A stretch of DNA of 64,000 nucleotides. It comes from Anniella stebbinsi (Eukaryota > Chordata > Lepidosauria > Squamata > Anniellidae). Positions within the stretch are counted from its first letter, which is position 1, and each line of letters begins with the position of its first letter. The stretch is from contig JARDYH010000001.1 of the NCBI GenBank assembly GCA_029215795.1, positions 193,881,654 to 193,945,653 on the forward strand. The letters are read 5' to 3'. The notes beneath the pieces are model-generated. The model worked only from the letters and a program-made list of their open reading frames with translations, did not search any database and was not told the origin of the DNA. Shown piece by piece: positions 44,346 through 55,858 of this stretch. The translations under genes and the position numbers were made by a program.

Positions 44346-44689
44346 CTTATTCACATTCTGTTGCATGCAGAGGCTAGACCTTTGCCATGTTAAAAACAAG
44401 CCAAAAAAAACCCCCTCCCTACAAGTAAAGCAAAAACAAACACACACAAATCCCTTGAGCATTAGATAAAAGTTTTACTGTGTGCTATGTGAGTTCCAGT
44501 TGTTTTCAATGGGGCTGGATTTCAACTATCTTTAAATAGATTTGAAGCTCGTTGATGCTGGTAGCACCATTCTACATGCAAAGGATTGATTTTATTACCC
44601 AAATATTTTTCCCACACCAGGCTGAAATCCCACGTTCTTAGCAGGGCTTTCTGCTTCCGGTTTCTTTGTAGGATTACGATGGGTTCCTT

Positions 44690-44985
44690 TACACAGTGGA
44701 CTCATGATGTGAATTGAAAACTTCCTTTCTTGGCAATGTTCTATTAAGTTTCATTATGTAGCACCATCTAGTGGCTGTATTATAGCACAACGGCATCATT
44801 ACAAACTGCTGATATCTCGCTTTAACGTTTGTTATTGGCTTATCTCCACTTTTTTTAAAAGCGTGATGAAGTTCAAAAAGTGGAGATGCTCTAGAGGTTG
44901 ACAACAACATGTAAAGGACTTCCGTGTGTGACCAATCACAAGCGTGCAATAAAAGCCTTGTGTAGAAATGCTCAGATACTTTTTA
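44690..44985 (-). mobile_element. Unclassified ~300-bp repeat (family K), copy 2
   Basis: Reverse complement of the 16905-17245 wording: GCATTTCTACACAAGGC, TTTACATGTTGTTGTCAACC, CTAGAGCATCTCC, CCACTAGATGGTGCTA. Establishes family K as dispersed. Confidence 0.65.
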
Positions 44986-45081
44986 GAGTTGTCCATGCAG
45001 GTAACATATACACACTATATTTTAGGTAAAAGTAGTACATGGTCTTCAGTAGCTTTGGATCAAGTCTTAGATAGATTCTTA

Positions 45082-45426
45082 GGTCCCCTCTACAAGGATT
45101 CGCTTTTGCGCCTGGTTAGGCGATTATGCGCATAATCGCTGAAGCGCATTTACGCCTAATCCCTCTGCACGAGAGGCAGCGAAGCGTATTAACAGATGTC
45201 CAAAATGAGCTTTACAAGTAGTTAATGCGCATAAGCGCTTATTCACACAGTCAAAATGCGCTTTAACAGACGGAGCAAAATAAAACTCACGATTTAACGC
45301 GCATTCGATAATGCACATAATCGGGGAGATAACGCGCCTCTACGCCCGATTTGCGCTCCGTTCTTGTAGCGGTAATTTTTTAAATGCGCCTTGAAAGAGC
45401 TTTAAATGCCTCTTGTAGAGGCACCC
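45082..45426 (-). mobile_element. MITE family A, copy 9 (TSD TTA)
   Basis: Minus orientation, 345 bp, GGTCCCCTCTACAAGG to CTTGTAGAGGCACCC, flanked by TTA at 45079-45081 and 45427-45429. A nearly full, well-preserved copy. Confidence 0.93.
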
Positions 45427-45450
45427 TTAGCAGATTTGTAACATCAACTC

Positions 45451-45487
45451 CAACATACATACATACATACATACAAACATACATACG
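45451..45487. repeat. (ACAT)n microsatellite
   Basis: About nine ACAT units with one variant are visible directly. Confidence 0.95.
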
Positions 45488-45884
45488 CATACCATCTCCC
45501 CTGTATGCAAGTTAATACAATTTGTTATACTGATGATAAACAGTGAGGGTGCCATAAAACAACTAAAACAGTCAAATAGTATTCAGCAAGATTGTATTTA
45601 CTCAATAGTAAGTATCATAAATATCAGTGGGATTTATTTCCAATGAAATAAATGCAGAGAATGCACTGTACCACATTAGACTGAAAGCAGGGGATTATGT
45701 TTTATAATATCTTCCCTGCATAGAACTCTCCCTGTAAGAAGAAAATTAGAACAGCAGTTGACTGGGTGAGACTATCTCTTTCTATTGCACTAGCAGGGAG
45801 GTGCCATCTGCAACTTGACCTGGTACAGTCCATTCGACCACCTCAGCATTCCGCATCTTCTGCCTCCCTATGTTTGTGTAGACA

Positions 45885-46235
45885 CAGCAAGGGTAGGCAA
45901 CTTTTTTGTGCTGTGGGCACATTTTGTCAATTTGAGTAACTGCCCTGGGCGCCACCACAAAATGGCTGCCATGGCAGATATGTCAGAGGACAAGTAATCT
46001 ATTCAAACACTGAGTACATGCAGGAGTGAGGTCTGAGCCCCAACGCACTAAACAAGTCCCTTGAACCCACAGCTTTTAGAAGCCTATTTCACAGTAATCC
46101 CTGCTGCCGGTAAGAAAACATGTGATTTTTTAAAAAAGGTGGGATGGGTAGGGCACTTTGGTGGGCTACCAAGAAAGGTGTCCAGGGACACACTGGTGCC
46201 TACAGGCATCACATTTACCACCCCCTGGTGTGGAA
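45885..46235. mobile_element. Possible non-autonomous hAT-like repeat
   Basis: CAAGGGTAGGCAACTTTTTT at the left, CACAAAATGGCTGCCATGG inside and TACCACCCCCTGGTG at the right resemble a widespread reptilian element with CAGGG-type tips. Ends and target duplication are not certain. Confidence 0.4.
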
Positions 46236-47079
46236 TACATCTAAGTGTGAAACTATCCTTTCACCAGAGGTGATGAATAGAATTTGCAGTTAGAACCAGC
46301 AGTGCCCAAATCTGTAAAGCAAAAAAAAGTTTTCTGCTGCAATGATAGCACACTTTCTAGGGAGTCAGCCTTATTTAATACTTCTGAATAAGCATGCAAG
46401 TGACCAGTATTTCCCATTCCTATGTGTTGTTCAGCACAGAAATCATAATTCTTCTACCACTCATGATTAGGGGCAAACTAGAAGTATCGAGGGCAGTCAT
46501 GTCCACATGTCCTCCCCTCCCCCATTCATGTATAAAGCAAAAGGTGATTGCTTACTAAGTGGCTCTCTTTCGTTTCGCCTACCTCTCTTATCATGACCAG
46601 AGCAGTTCAGCACTGTGATGTCTAGTCCTGTAAATTCTACCCTCTCTGCTTTCTTTCTTTTTTAATGGTCAAATGCTGTGGAGAGGCTGACCCCAACAAT
46701 TGCGATAATATTATGATTGAGAGGAAGCCTGATACATGTGCAGTTGAGTTCAGTTCCAATTGCTAGGGGAAAGAAACTATGTCCTACTCTTTGTGGGAAG
46801 GGGGAAAGATTATGATGCTTCCCCCCCCCCCAAATACTTAAAGGATAGGAAAGTTACTTGGAAAATGGGGTCCATGGTGATGGTATGATGTTGGGCAAGT
46901 AGGTACACAACTCAAGAGCATCCCTGACCCAGATTCTGCTCCCTTCCTCCAATATCAGATGTGGCTCCTTTCTGCTAGTTCATTTGATGCTGTTCATATA
47001 ACCATTCACATGCTGTGAAACTTTACAACCAGAAGAGGTCATTATAACACCTTTCAAAGGCAACCAAGTAGAATTTGCC

Positions 47080-47419
47080 TTTCTACATTTCCCACTCAGG
47101 TGGCAACATCAGAGGGACAGGTCATGGAAGAGGAGTGGTTAGCAAAACTGAACACCATGCCTTCAGACTTTATGCTGAGGCTCTTCTCCAGGTGCCTCCT
47201 TTATCAGAGGTGCTCCCTATTCAACCACAAGGGAGAGGCCCTTTTCTGTGAAAGCAACCCGGATGTGGGACGCTATCCCTAAAGAAGGTTGCCTGGCACC
47301 TACGTTGCAATAATGTTGGTGCCAAGCAAACACATTGTTATTTACCCAGGCATTTTAAACTGTTGCAGACCCTGCTTTTAAGGATTTTATCTGATGCATT
47401 ATTATTATTATTATTATTA

Positions 47420-47452
<33 letters not shown>

Positions 47453-47535
47453 TTGTATTACAATATAAATTTTGGGTGTACACCACCCTGAAATCCAGAG
47501 AGGATGAGGAGTAGTATATAAATATAATAATAATT
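47080..47535 (+). mobile_element. L2/CR1-group LINE 3' end with (ATT)n
   Basis: A frame-shifted plus-strand remnant (CTCCTTTATCAGAGGTGC, GAGAGGCCCTTTTCTGTG, GATGTGGGACGCTATCC) corresponds to the same C-terminal block as at 23340-23440. A 3' UTR with an (ATT)n run at 47398-47452 and an ATAATAATAA tail follows. Confidence 0.75.
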
Positions 47536-47817
47536 ATTATAATAATAATGTCATAAAACACCTCACTTTGGTTATGCCAGATAGTACATTGTAAAATCTC
47601 CAAAAGACCTAAAGACCATGGAACCTGTAGGCTCTCCACTTTTCTCCAGCCACAGCACAGACTATAGACTCTATACTGGAACTGTTAAAAAATGCAGTCA
47701 AGATAACATTCACTGTCTTTCTTATTAAAAACTAGTCAAGACCTTATCTTGTGTGCAGCTCCATATAGAGTTACTAGTAGATGAAGACCCAATAGACTAA
47801 TCTTGTTCATTTTCAAA

Positions 47818-47912
47818 ATGTTTTAGGCTGCTCTCCTACACCCACTTACCTGGAAATAAGCCCCATTGAACTCAGTGGGACGTTTTCTCAGTGGACATAT
47901 ATAGGATTGACT
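47818..47912. repeat. Short foldback repeat, family G
   Basis: CCTACACCCACTTACCTGG, then AAGCCCCATTGAACTCAGTGG, then ATATATAGGATTGACTTG; typical organisation. Confidence 0.6.
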
Positions 47913-47914
47913 TG

Positions 47915-48860
47915 TTAATCTAGTCAGTAAGCAGCGTGGTCTTATAATGCCTCTTTAGCTGTTTCTGAGAAAATAGCAGCCTACACAGTGACATCTGGGA
48001 AATGTTACATCAAACAAAGTTTCTGTGCCTTGCATCCCTTTCTGGGGTGGGGAGCAGAGAAATCCTTTATTACCATCAATGTTACCCAGCATTCATTCTG
48101 GAGTCTCATATTCTTTGTTACAATGGTTAATTCTTGCATGGTGAACATTTCTTCTGAACAGGCTCCCACATGGTAAGTTAATCTGAAATGTTACCTTGCC
48201 CTGAGGAATGGCCTCTGCCCTGTGTCTCAACAAGTAAAAGACCTCCTTCCTAATCATTGATTTGCTTGGCATAGGAACTGAGTATATAATCAGTGTCCCT
48301 CCAAATATTGCTCCTCGTCTATTAAGTAGTAGCAGTACTTGTGGATTTTATTAATCAGGATAATTATAAATAATGACAACTACTTGTTTAAACATTGAAC
48401 TGCAATACAAAAATATATATAATGGAATTGGGATGTATTTAGCCCTCCTTTCGCTCACAGTAAGCTTCACATTTTATTGTAGCAATATAGTCAAATCAGA
48501 GCCTGTTATAACTCATTTAAAAAAACCATTTCCAGTACCATTCTGTTACCTCCTTTACTGTGATAATTGCCAATTCATTTTCAAAGGAAGTAAATGAATC
48601 AGCTTAAGTGAGTTTTTTTTTAACTTGAACCAAAATAAAACCTTAACTGCATTTTTAAAATACTGAACATAAATAAAACTGAATAATACTGAAATATTTT
48701 TAATGGTGTTTAAGTGTTATTCTACCTGTCTACACCTTAATATTAAATATGTGAACTTTAATTCAATAATTGCTGGAAATGTTTAAGAACAACACAAAAA
48801 AAGCAATATGACAGGGATTGCGAATAAAACCATCACGTAGAAAGTGAAATCATTATCTTC
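47915..48860. other. MYL1 intron 1, nothing recognised
   Basis: AT-rich sequence without a recognised exon or repeat. Confidence 0.35.
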
Positions 48861-49044
48861 CAAATTCCTGTCTCTGGATGTTTCCAGACAGATGGCTCCT
48901 GGCACTACAAATTAAAAAGCACTGTGGACCTATTCCATGAACTCCTTAACAGATTTTTCTAGTAAGATAAAAATGGAATAAACTGGGAAAACATGGGAGG
49001 TTGCAAATGGAAGACAATGTCTTTCTAGACCGCCAATCAAATGC

Positions 49045-49321
49045 GAGGTTTTAAGCACACTCACCGCAACTTTGATCCACTTCTTCAGCGAGGGACTCGC
49101 ATGACGTCTTCCCCCTCTCGCTGTTCTCGCGCCCTGAGTGCTCCGTTTTTAGTTTCTGTTTCGATTTAACTCTGAACGGGCAAAGCCCATTTCAGGCAAG
49201 TTCAGCAGGCTGAGCTGAGGTATCAGAGCAAAGCCGACCACGTGTGATTCCAAAGGCTACACTCGCATAGGAAACAGAGGGGGAACCCACCGAAGCAAAC
49301 TGGGTAGGTGTGATAAAGGCC
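49045..49321 (+). mobile_element. MITE family E, copy 1 (left end lost)
   Basis: The sequence from AGGTTTTAAGCACACTCACC to GTGTGATAAAGGCC runs parallel to the reverse strand of 62564-62878 over its whole length (TCAGCGAGGGACTCGCATGA, TTTTTAGTTTCTGTTTCGAT, CATAGGAAACAGAGGGGG). The left terminal repeat is missing; a different repeat (48885-49030, related to 60060-60180) abuts it. Confidence 0.8.
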
Positions 49322-49659
49322 TTATATGTGGAGCACCTTGGGTAAGCAGAATCATTTAGATGCAAAAACGGATTAATCACATTGGTGTGGAAGGGGTTAA
49401 ATAAGATGGCTTCACTCACCGTTTGATGGCTTAAGTGGTGACTGGATTACTGAAAGCAATATGTAATAATTTGGAATTAGGCTTCTAAATCTGCTGGCTA
49501 GAAAATGTCATTCTGTTTCAATACCAGAGATGTCAAACCAAAGTGAAAACGTTAAAGCCAACCATCTGGAGAAACACTTGGAGCTGCTTTAGCTGACTTG
49601 ATAGCCCCTTAAACAAAGAGGCATCCTCTTAAAAGAGAAACTTTGAGGAAGACTACATA

Positions 49660-50034
49660 AAGAATATTCCATCTTTATGTTGCAGACTGAAAAACTGCTG
49701 ACAAGATTCAGACTTGGGGAAGCAATGAACAGCGCTCTCTCCCCGCTCTCTCCCCTCTCTCTCCAGCCTCCTAAAAATAGCCCAAGCAAGAGGTCCATCA
49801 AGAAATGGATCCTTCTTTCCCTTTGCCCTAAGAAAGCTAAAGAACTCTCCAAGGGGGAGTGGCCAAGGCCTTCTGACACTTAATCCTGCCCATGATGTCA
49901 CTGCCTTCAGTTAAATAAGAAGATCTAAGGGCAGAGAGTCAGGACCACTCTCAGGGATTCAGACACCTCGCGGCTAATTCCACTGACCTTGCTGCTCCTC
50001 CTCTTCCTCCTCTTCCCTTCCAACTTTCTCAATC
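49660..50034 (+). promoter_or_regulatory. MYL1: Candidate MLC3f promoter and leader of MYL1
   Basis: A perfect MEF2 consensus, CTAAAAATAG, lies at 49771-49780, about 255 bp before the MLC3f ATG. A TATA-like TTAAATAAG follows at 49911-49919, which would place the start near 49940 and give a leader of about 95 nt. The leader ends with a pyrimidine-rich stretch (CTCCTCCTCTTCCTCCTC). The internal alternative promoter of MYL1 is established for other vertebrates; the exact start here is inferred. Confidence 0.65.
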
Positions 50035-50037
50035 ATG
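50035..50037 (+). CDS. MYL1: MYL1 exon 2: initiator Met of MLC3f
   Basis: The first exon of the MLC3f transcript contributes only its ATG to the protein. The donor GTGGGT follows directly after the G of ATG. Joined to exon 3 it reads M-SFSADQIA, the expected MLC3f N-terminus. The short sequence alone would be weak evidence, but the match of frame, the peptide start and the upstream MEF2/TATA elements support it. Confidence 0.88.
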
Positions 50038-50437
50038 GTGGGTTCACAAGAAAATTAAGTGCTGTGTGGTGAGGTAGTGGTTTAATCTAGCAATGTAGAT
50101 TCCAAGTTTGTGCTAGTTATAATCATATAAGACTGTCGTGAAACCAATTTAGTGTGCATTTTCATAATGTAGTGTCCTACCAAATCAGGCAGGAATGTTT
50201 ATGTAGGTTGATGGTCTTCATGTTAATTTGCTGGGATTCTTTTGGAAATGTTGTCCGATACAATAACTTGCACACATTTTCTGTAATTTTATATTAAAAA
50301 AAAAAATTTCTACTAGCAGTCTGTGATTCGTGTTTGCTAAAATATCTTATGCACTGGAATCCAGATGCATATCCTGTGTGTTAACTAGTAATACGAATGA
50401 CACCTTTAGACTACAAAGCTAAATGACAAAGCAGTCT

Positions 50438-50537
50438 TTAACAGTGTAATCCTATGCATGTCTACCCAGAAATAAACTCAACTGAATTCAGTCAGGTTTA
50501 CTCCAGGTTGTATGTGTATGGGATTACATTGTAAGTT
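50438..50537. repeat. Short foldback repeat, family G
   Basis: GTGTAATCCTATGCATGTC on the left is answered by GTATGGGATTACATTG on the right, around TGAATTCA. It lies in the 800-bp intron between MLC3f exons 2 and 3. Confidence 0.65.
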
Positions 50538-50833
50538 TACTACTTTATTAGTTCTTTTGAATGTAATATTGTGCGATGATATTTCCAATTACCCTATGTT
50601 ATTCAGTCTTTAAAAGTATTTGACTCTTTGGACTGCAGAACATAGTGGACCTATATGCGTTTCTCTGTATCTATAACATTAGTGACTAGTGCAGTTCATT
50701 CATTACCCAGTCAACCCATGAAGAGAGATATTAGCTATAGGATACGTACAACTATTGTCTGTCAATGCAATTTTTTTCCAACAATACTAGCTTTTTTTCC
50801 TTTTCTTTTTCATTTCTCGTTTGTCCATTGCAG

Positions 50834-50858
50834 TCCTTCAGTGCTGATCAGATTGCTG
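50834..50858 (+). CDS. MYL1: MYL1 exon 3: MLC3f-specific mini-exon
   Basis: Twenty-five coding nucleotides give SFSADQIA plus the first base of the next codon. The acceptor has a long pyrimidine tract ending TTGCAG and the donor is GTAAGT. With exon 5 the codon GAC (Asp) is completed, where mammals have Glu and chicken has Asp. Exon 3 must not be used with exon 4: the two mini-exons leave the same phase and are alternatives. Confidence 0.95.
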
Positions 50859-51120
50859 GTAAGTGGAACATGAGTAATTCCAACAATTCCATGAATACTG
50901 GTGTGACTTGTTGCACAGAACATCAAAAGTTGGATGCTCGTTAGTTTAAGTACGCATCATTCCATTAGCAGCCTGGTGGCATCTCAGCTCTTCTTGAAAA
51001 ATAAGACAAACTCCTTTTCTTTGCATCTTGGGAAGATGTTTCAAGGAGCAAGCTGGATGCTGTAAATTCCAACAAGTCTTTTTTTAAGGGCTTTTTTTGT
51101 GATTGATTTCTTTCTAACAG

Positions 51121-51148
51121 ATCCAGTTCTCCAAGGATCAACAAGATG
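51121..51148 (+). CDS. MYL1: MYL1 exon 4: MLC1f-specific mini-exon
   Basis: Twenty-eight coding nucleotides give IQFSKDQQD plus the first base of a codon completed by exon 5 (Asp). The acceptor TTTCTTTCTAACAG and donor GTAAGT are good. It follows exon 1 in the MLC1f message (…DLSSIK-IQFSKDQQD) and lies only 262 nt after exon 3. Confidence 0.95.
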
Positions 51149-51400
51149 GTAAGTTTTTTGAGGCAGCCAGTAAACGTATACAGAGGTGTTTTCATCTAAG
51201 GTGCCACTGGTTTAAACAGTGAAAATTTATTGACTTGAATTCAACCATGTAGACTTCCACCACTTAAAAATCAGGCTGTACATTCCAAGTCACTTCTTCA
51301 GTTGTTTACATTATACCATTGAATACATGAAATCAAAGATCAGAGAGAAACCTGCCTTCCATTTCAGACAAATGCTTCTTCAAAGGGCTAGAAAGGCACT

Positions 51401-51626
51401 GGCTCAATTCGGACGACACAATAAACAACTGGTGTGGGGAAAACAATCGTCAGTTGTTTTGACTATTGTGTCATCCGAATGCTGCCATAGTCAACTCAGC
51501 GCTGATCCTAATCCACACCACAGTTGATTATTTATTACCATGTTGTGTGGGGAGTACCCCCTAGATGAACAACTGTAAAGTTGATTATTACCCCACCATT
51601 GACTATAGTGTCGTCCAAATTGAGCC
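51401..51626. mobile_element. MITE family C, copy 4 (TSD ACT)
   Basis: 226 bp, GGCTCAATTCGGACGACACA to GTGTCGTCCAAATTGAGCC, flanked by ACT at 51398-51400 and 51627-51629. It lacks the long GC-rich centre of copies 1-3 and is close to a pure foldback. Confidence 0.92.
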
Positions 51627-51629
51627 ACT

Positions 51630-53600
51630 GAATGAGATGGCCAAATGTCATCATAACTAAGGAAGGAAGCAAAAAAGAAAAAATACTTAATAATAAATAT
51701 TTTTAGCTCCATTTGTTCCAGCAATACAGACTGATTTTCCTCAAACACTTCCTTGGAAGTGATGTGCATGCATTTGCTAGACTTATTTGAATCCTTCATC
51801 TATGTATCATTATTCATCATTAAATGAAATGCATGCACATAAATCCAACCTAGGAAGTGTTTAGGGGCCATTATTAATGGAAAAAAGAGGGCTAAAACAC
51901 TAAGTAAAAATGTAATATGTGATAGGAGTCATGAATTAAAGGGAATTTAGTGTTGAATTGCTTTGTTGTAATCAGAATGTTGAATACATTTCCTCATTTT
52001 GGTAATGATTTTTTTCAGCAATAAATTACATATCTGTCTTGGTCAGACAAAAAAAACCTGCTGTCACTTAATTAGTATCTTAAAAAAATTTCTAGCATTG
52101 AGAGAGGTGTATATTTGAATTAATTAATTCAAATTAAATTCCTTGACTAATAGTGGATCCTAAGAGTTCCTACAAAGGCATGCATATAGGGAACAATCCT
52201 AACCGTCATATCAAGGCAACATCATACCACTGAGAACATACTGGCATTGTAGATAGATATGCCATCACACCTATGAGGCACCCCAAAAACTGGAAATTAT
52301 TTAGCAAATAAGTGTCAAGATAATGTTTGGGTATAAGATAGTGAATGTCTGAAATCTGGTGACTGTCAGAATTCACTGGTATATCTCTAAGAAGTGGATC
52401 AGTATTTATCTATCTTCAGGCATTCACAAAATTCATGTGGATTTCCAGCTTTCACAAGTAAATTGAAACATTCAGAAAATATACTGAACATTGCTGTCAC
52501 ATTCATCCTCATTAATTGTTACTAAACAAAATAAACAAATACCAAGCTTTTATAATGTTAATTTCATATACTATTGCTACAGTGCATGCCTTTCCCCCGA
52601 TTTCCTACATTTATAAACCGAATGAGAATAATCCTACATTGACTATAATATATATTTGAATTTAAATTGTCTCTCTTTTAAATATATATTTGATTTTTAT
52701 AACGTCTATCCTGCATTAGTAACATTTACAAACAACACATTCTAGACTAAAAAGCATTCTTTAAAGTCATTGGTTAAGGTGCCCATAGTCAAGCAAGATT
52801 AATTTGAGTTAACTTTTAATCAGGAAAAAAAAACTGAGTTCTTTGAAGTGAAAGAATTGGTAAGTGCTATTTAGAAAGACCATTTAGTAATAGGTAAAGC
52901 AACACTTGCCCTACTCAAATTAAACTTCTATTAATTTAAAAAGGTTGGCCCCAGCTGTGATTAATTTCTGTTGTATAAAAGAAAATACAAAAACTTAATA
53001 ATAACAAAAAGAAAAGGGGGTGAAGAGATGTTATTTCTGGATCAGAGTTTGTTCTTATCGTTGTGAGTTCTGCTGAGCACAAACAGGGTTAAAATAAGAA
53101 TTCCAGCTCCATTCTAAATGGACACGCAGGCACACACACACCAGTGTATATGAGAAACTGCCTCCATCTTTTGCAGTAGCTGAAAAGTAAGGGATGTATA
53201 TTTTACCCAACATGGATATTCTGAATAAACTGAGTAGCTGCATTAAACCATGCATTTTTTTAAAAAAAAAGACAAAGACCTGGTGATGAGATTTTCCAGT
53301 GGTGTAATGAGTAAAGTTCTGTTCCTTGCAACCACCAAGGAAATATCAAATGTGAGCCTTGAAGTCCCCTCCCTGCAACTGTAAAAGGCCAAAATGTTAT
53401 GAGCTGTAAGGCGAGAGGGCTAGTGATAGAAGCAATTTGTGGTTCTCAACATATCAGACAGTGAGGAGATTAATATCAGATATATTGGGTTACAGTCTAG
53501 GAACCACACGTCCTACCTCAGCAATTTAGAAGCATGCTAAGAAGCTGTTTCAGGCAGTATAAGGAGGCCTGGAGTGCGCACCAAAATAGTACAGTTTCAC
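51630..53600. other. MYL1 intron 4, AT-rich, nothing recognised
   Basis: Two kilobases of AT-rich sequence with no exon, tRNA or named repeat visible to me. A 66-codon minus frame at 53055-53255 has no family signature. Confidence 0.4.
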
Positions 53601-53607
53601 CAGCACC

Positions 53608-53855
53608 TGTAAAAAATATTTATTTATTACATTTCTGGGCCACCAAATAGCTGGAGCTCTCTGGGTGGTTCACAAAAATTTAAACCACAAAACATAGCAT
53701 AAAATACAGTATAAAATATACATGCTTAAAACTACAGTATAAACATACAACCAGAATAAGACCCAGCAGCAATACAGATATTTAAAATACAATAGCAGAT
53801 TTAAAACAACAGAACTAAAATGCTAAAGATGAATGAAGGCAGCATAATTTCCCAC
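53608..53855 (-). mobile_element. LINE 3' UTR fragment, minus strand
   Basis: TTTATTTATTACATTTCTGG then CTCTCTGGGTGGTTCACAAA and an A-rich stretch are the reversed 3' UTR of the same LINE group as at 4766 and 23160. Confidence 0.7.
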
Positions 53856-54093
53856 AAGGTCTTTGTGATCCTATGGCTCCCACAAGTCAGCAATAGCAAT
53901 ACATATAAAACAAAAATAATGGATTGTCAAGTGTAATGTAGCTTCAGAACAAATTCAAAATTGGTCTAGACGATATTTAAAATCTAGTCCATGTAAATGT
54001 ACAATGAACTTTGGGGTGTTAAAGAAGATCTCATAAATGTTATACAGTAAGAGGCAAAGAAGAGGGAGCAATAGACGTTAACTGAGTAACTCT

Positions 54094-54447
54094 GGTCCCC
54101 TCTACAAGGATTTGCTTTTGCGCCCGGTTAGGCGATTATGCGCATAATCGCTGAAGCACATTTACACCTAATACCTCTGCACGAGAGGCGTCGAGAGGTG
54201 GCGAAGCGCATTAACGGATGACTAAAATGCGCTTTACAAGTAGTTAATGCGCATAAGCGCTTGTTCACATAGTCAAAATGCGCTTTAATGGCCGGAGCAA
54301 AATAAAACTCGCGATTTAACGCGCATTCGATAATGCGCATAATCGGAGAGATAACGCGCCTCTATGCCCGATTTGCGCTTCGTTCTTGTAGAGGTATTTT
54401 TTTTAAGCGCCTTGAAAGAGCTTTAAACCTCTCTTGTAGAGGCAGCC
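54094..54447 (-). mobile_element. MITE family A, copy 10
   Basis: Minus orientation, 354 bp, GGTCCCCTCTACAAGG to CTTGTAGAGGCAGCC. A small duplication (GAGGCGTCGAGAGGTGGCG near 54185) recalls the doubled CGCCGCCTCTCG of copies 3 and 6. Flanks TCT/CAT do not match. Confidence 0.9.
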
Positions 54448-54449
54448 CA

Positions 54450-55125
54450 TGTTGGATGGCAAAACTCTGTCCCTCCAAAAACTGGTAGAAAACTAACAGA
54501 AAACTAACAGATCCTTTGCACAGACCTACTCGCATTTCCACATGAACCATATAACTTTACTTCAACGCCTCTTGTGTTATTTTTACTAGTATCAAGGCAC
54601 ACAATGCCTGGTATTTTCAGCTGGCAGTTATCCCAAGTCTTTTTTTTTTTTCATTAGGTGAGTTGTTGAGCTATCTGGAATGGCCACAGCACCCCCCGCA
54701 CCCAACCCCACCCCACGTTCCATTGCTTCAGCCACATGTAGGAGCAACTTTTAAATGGAGACATGCACATCCGTGCCCAATTCTCTGGATGCCCCATTCA
54801 TGCGATTCCTCTCCCTTCAAAGGAGGGGGTGAGAATCAGGTGAGCAGAGCCTCCTAGGAATCAGGTGTCAGGGTGGATGGCCTAGCTCCTGTATTATTTC
54901 CTCCATGTGGGTGTGGCAATGTGGCTGCTTCACATGGGGAATTTTAAAATGCATGAATCTTACCAGGGCTGTATTAGACATGAGATTGGGGAAACAGTCA
55001 ATGTTTGCTTTGGGATTTGTAAATCACTAGGGATACACTATTATCTCAATTTTCTCTGCCTCCATGAAATTACACATTTTTGAAAGGATGTAATAGTCAG
55101 AATATGGTTTAATTACTTAACAGTG
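54450..55125. other. MYL1 intron 4, nothing recognised
   Basis: No exon or named repeat seen. Confidence 0.35.
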
Positions 55126-55130
55126 TGTTG

Positions 55131-55402
55131 GGCCATATCTACACCAAGCAGGATATATATGTATATATATATATATAGCACTACGAAAATGGTATGGAAG
55201 GTATAAAGGCAAGATCTACACTACTGCTTTATAGCAGTATTGAAATGCGCTGACAACTGTTGGGGCCCATGACCCATTCTGTATACCACATTCATACCAC
55301 TTTCATGGTGTTATATCCTGGTTGGTGTAGATGTATCATGGACCCCAACAGTTGTCAGTGCACTTCAATACCCCTATAAAGCAGCAGTGTAGATCCTGCC
55401 TA
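55131..55402. mobile_element. MITE family D, rearranged copy
   Basis: Contains GATCTACACTACTGCTTTAT (55212) and ATAAAGCAGCAGTGTAGATC (55375) as inverted arms, with GACAACTGTTGGGGCCCATG and its partner in reverse (TGGACCCCAACAGTTGTCAG). A further half-element with CATATCTACACCAAGCAGG lies at its left, separated by an AT microsatellite. Confidence 0.75.
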
Positions 55403-55629
55403 GGTCTAATTTTAATCAATACAACATATCCCATATGTGTGATCTTCTTGTTGCTCCCTTAGAATTGTAATACATGTTTGCACCACCATTGTTAAAGAAA
55501 TTTCAGTACGATGTTTACTACCCACACTGCTGCTGCATATAACACTTACGTGATTATTTCACATAACTTATTTTATATAGAAGCACCATAACGTTTGAAG
55601 ACACTGGCAGGAACATTTTTGTTTTATTG

Positions 55630-55858
55630 ATTTAATATTACATTTATTTCCCACACTGTTCCTCTTGCAAGAAATCCAAGGTGGCTTACATGGTCCTCCT
55701 CCTCTCCATTTTATCCTCACAACAACCCTGTGAGGTAAGTTAGGCTGAGGGTCAGTGACTGGCCTGAAGTCACCCAGTGAGGTTCATAACCCAAATGGAA
55801 CTAGAACCCGGATCTCCCAGGTCTCAGTGCAGCACTCTAACCACTATATAACACGATC
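55630..55858 (-). mobile_element. tRNA-derived SINE, minus strand
   Basis: On the minus strand the 5' part reads TATAGTGGTTAGAGTGCTGC and then GATCCGGGTTCTAGTTCC, which look like the A and B boxes of a tRNA-type RNA polymerase III promoter. The body contains GGGTGACTTCAGGCCAGTCA and CTCACAGGGTTGTTGTGAGG. The 3' part resembles a LINE-like tail ending in A-rich sequence. The arrangement is that of squamate tRNA SINEs. Confidence 0.8.

Noticed and set aside
3197..54447. Regularly recurring GCGC words considered as a CRISPR-like or origin-like array
   Set aside because: The words lie within dispersed MITE copies with variable spacing, in a eukaryotic genome; there are no identical repeats with unique spacers.
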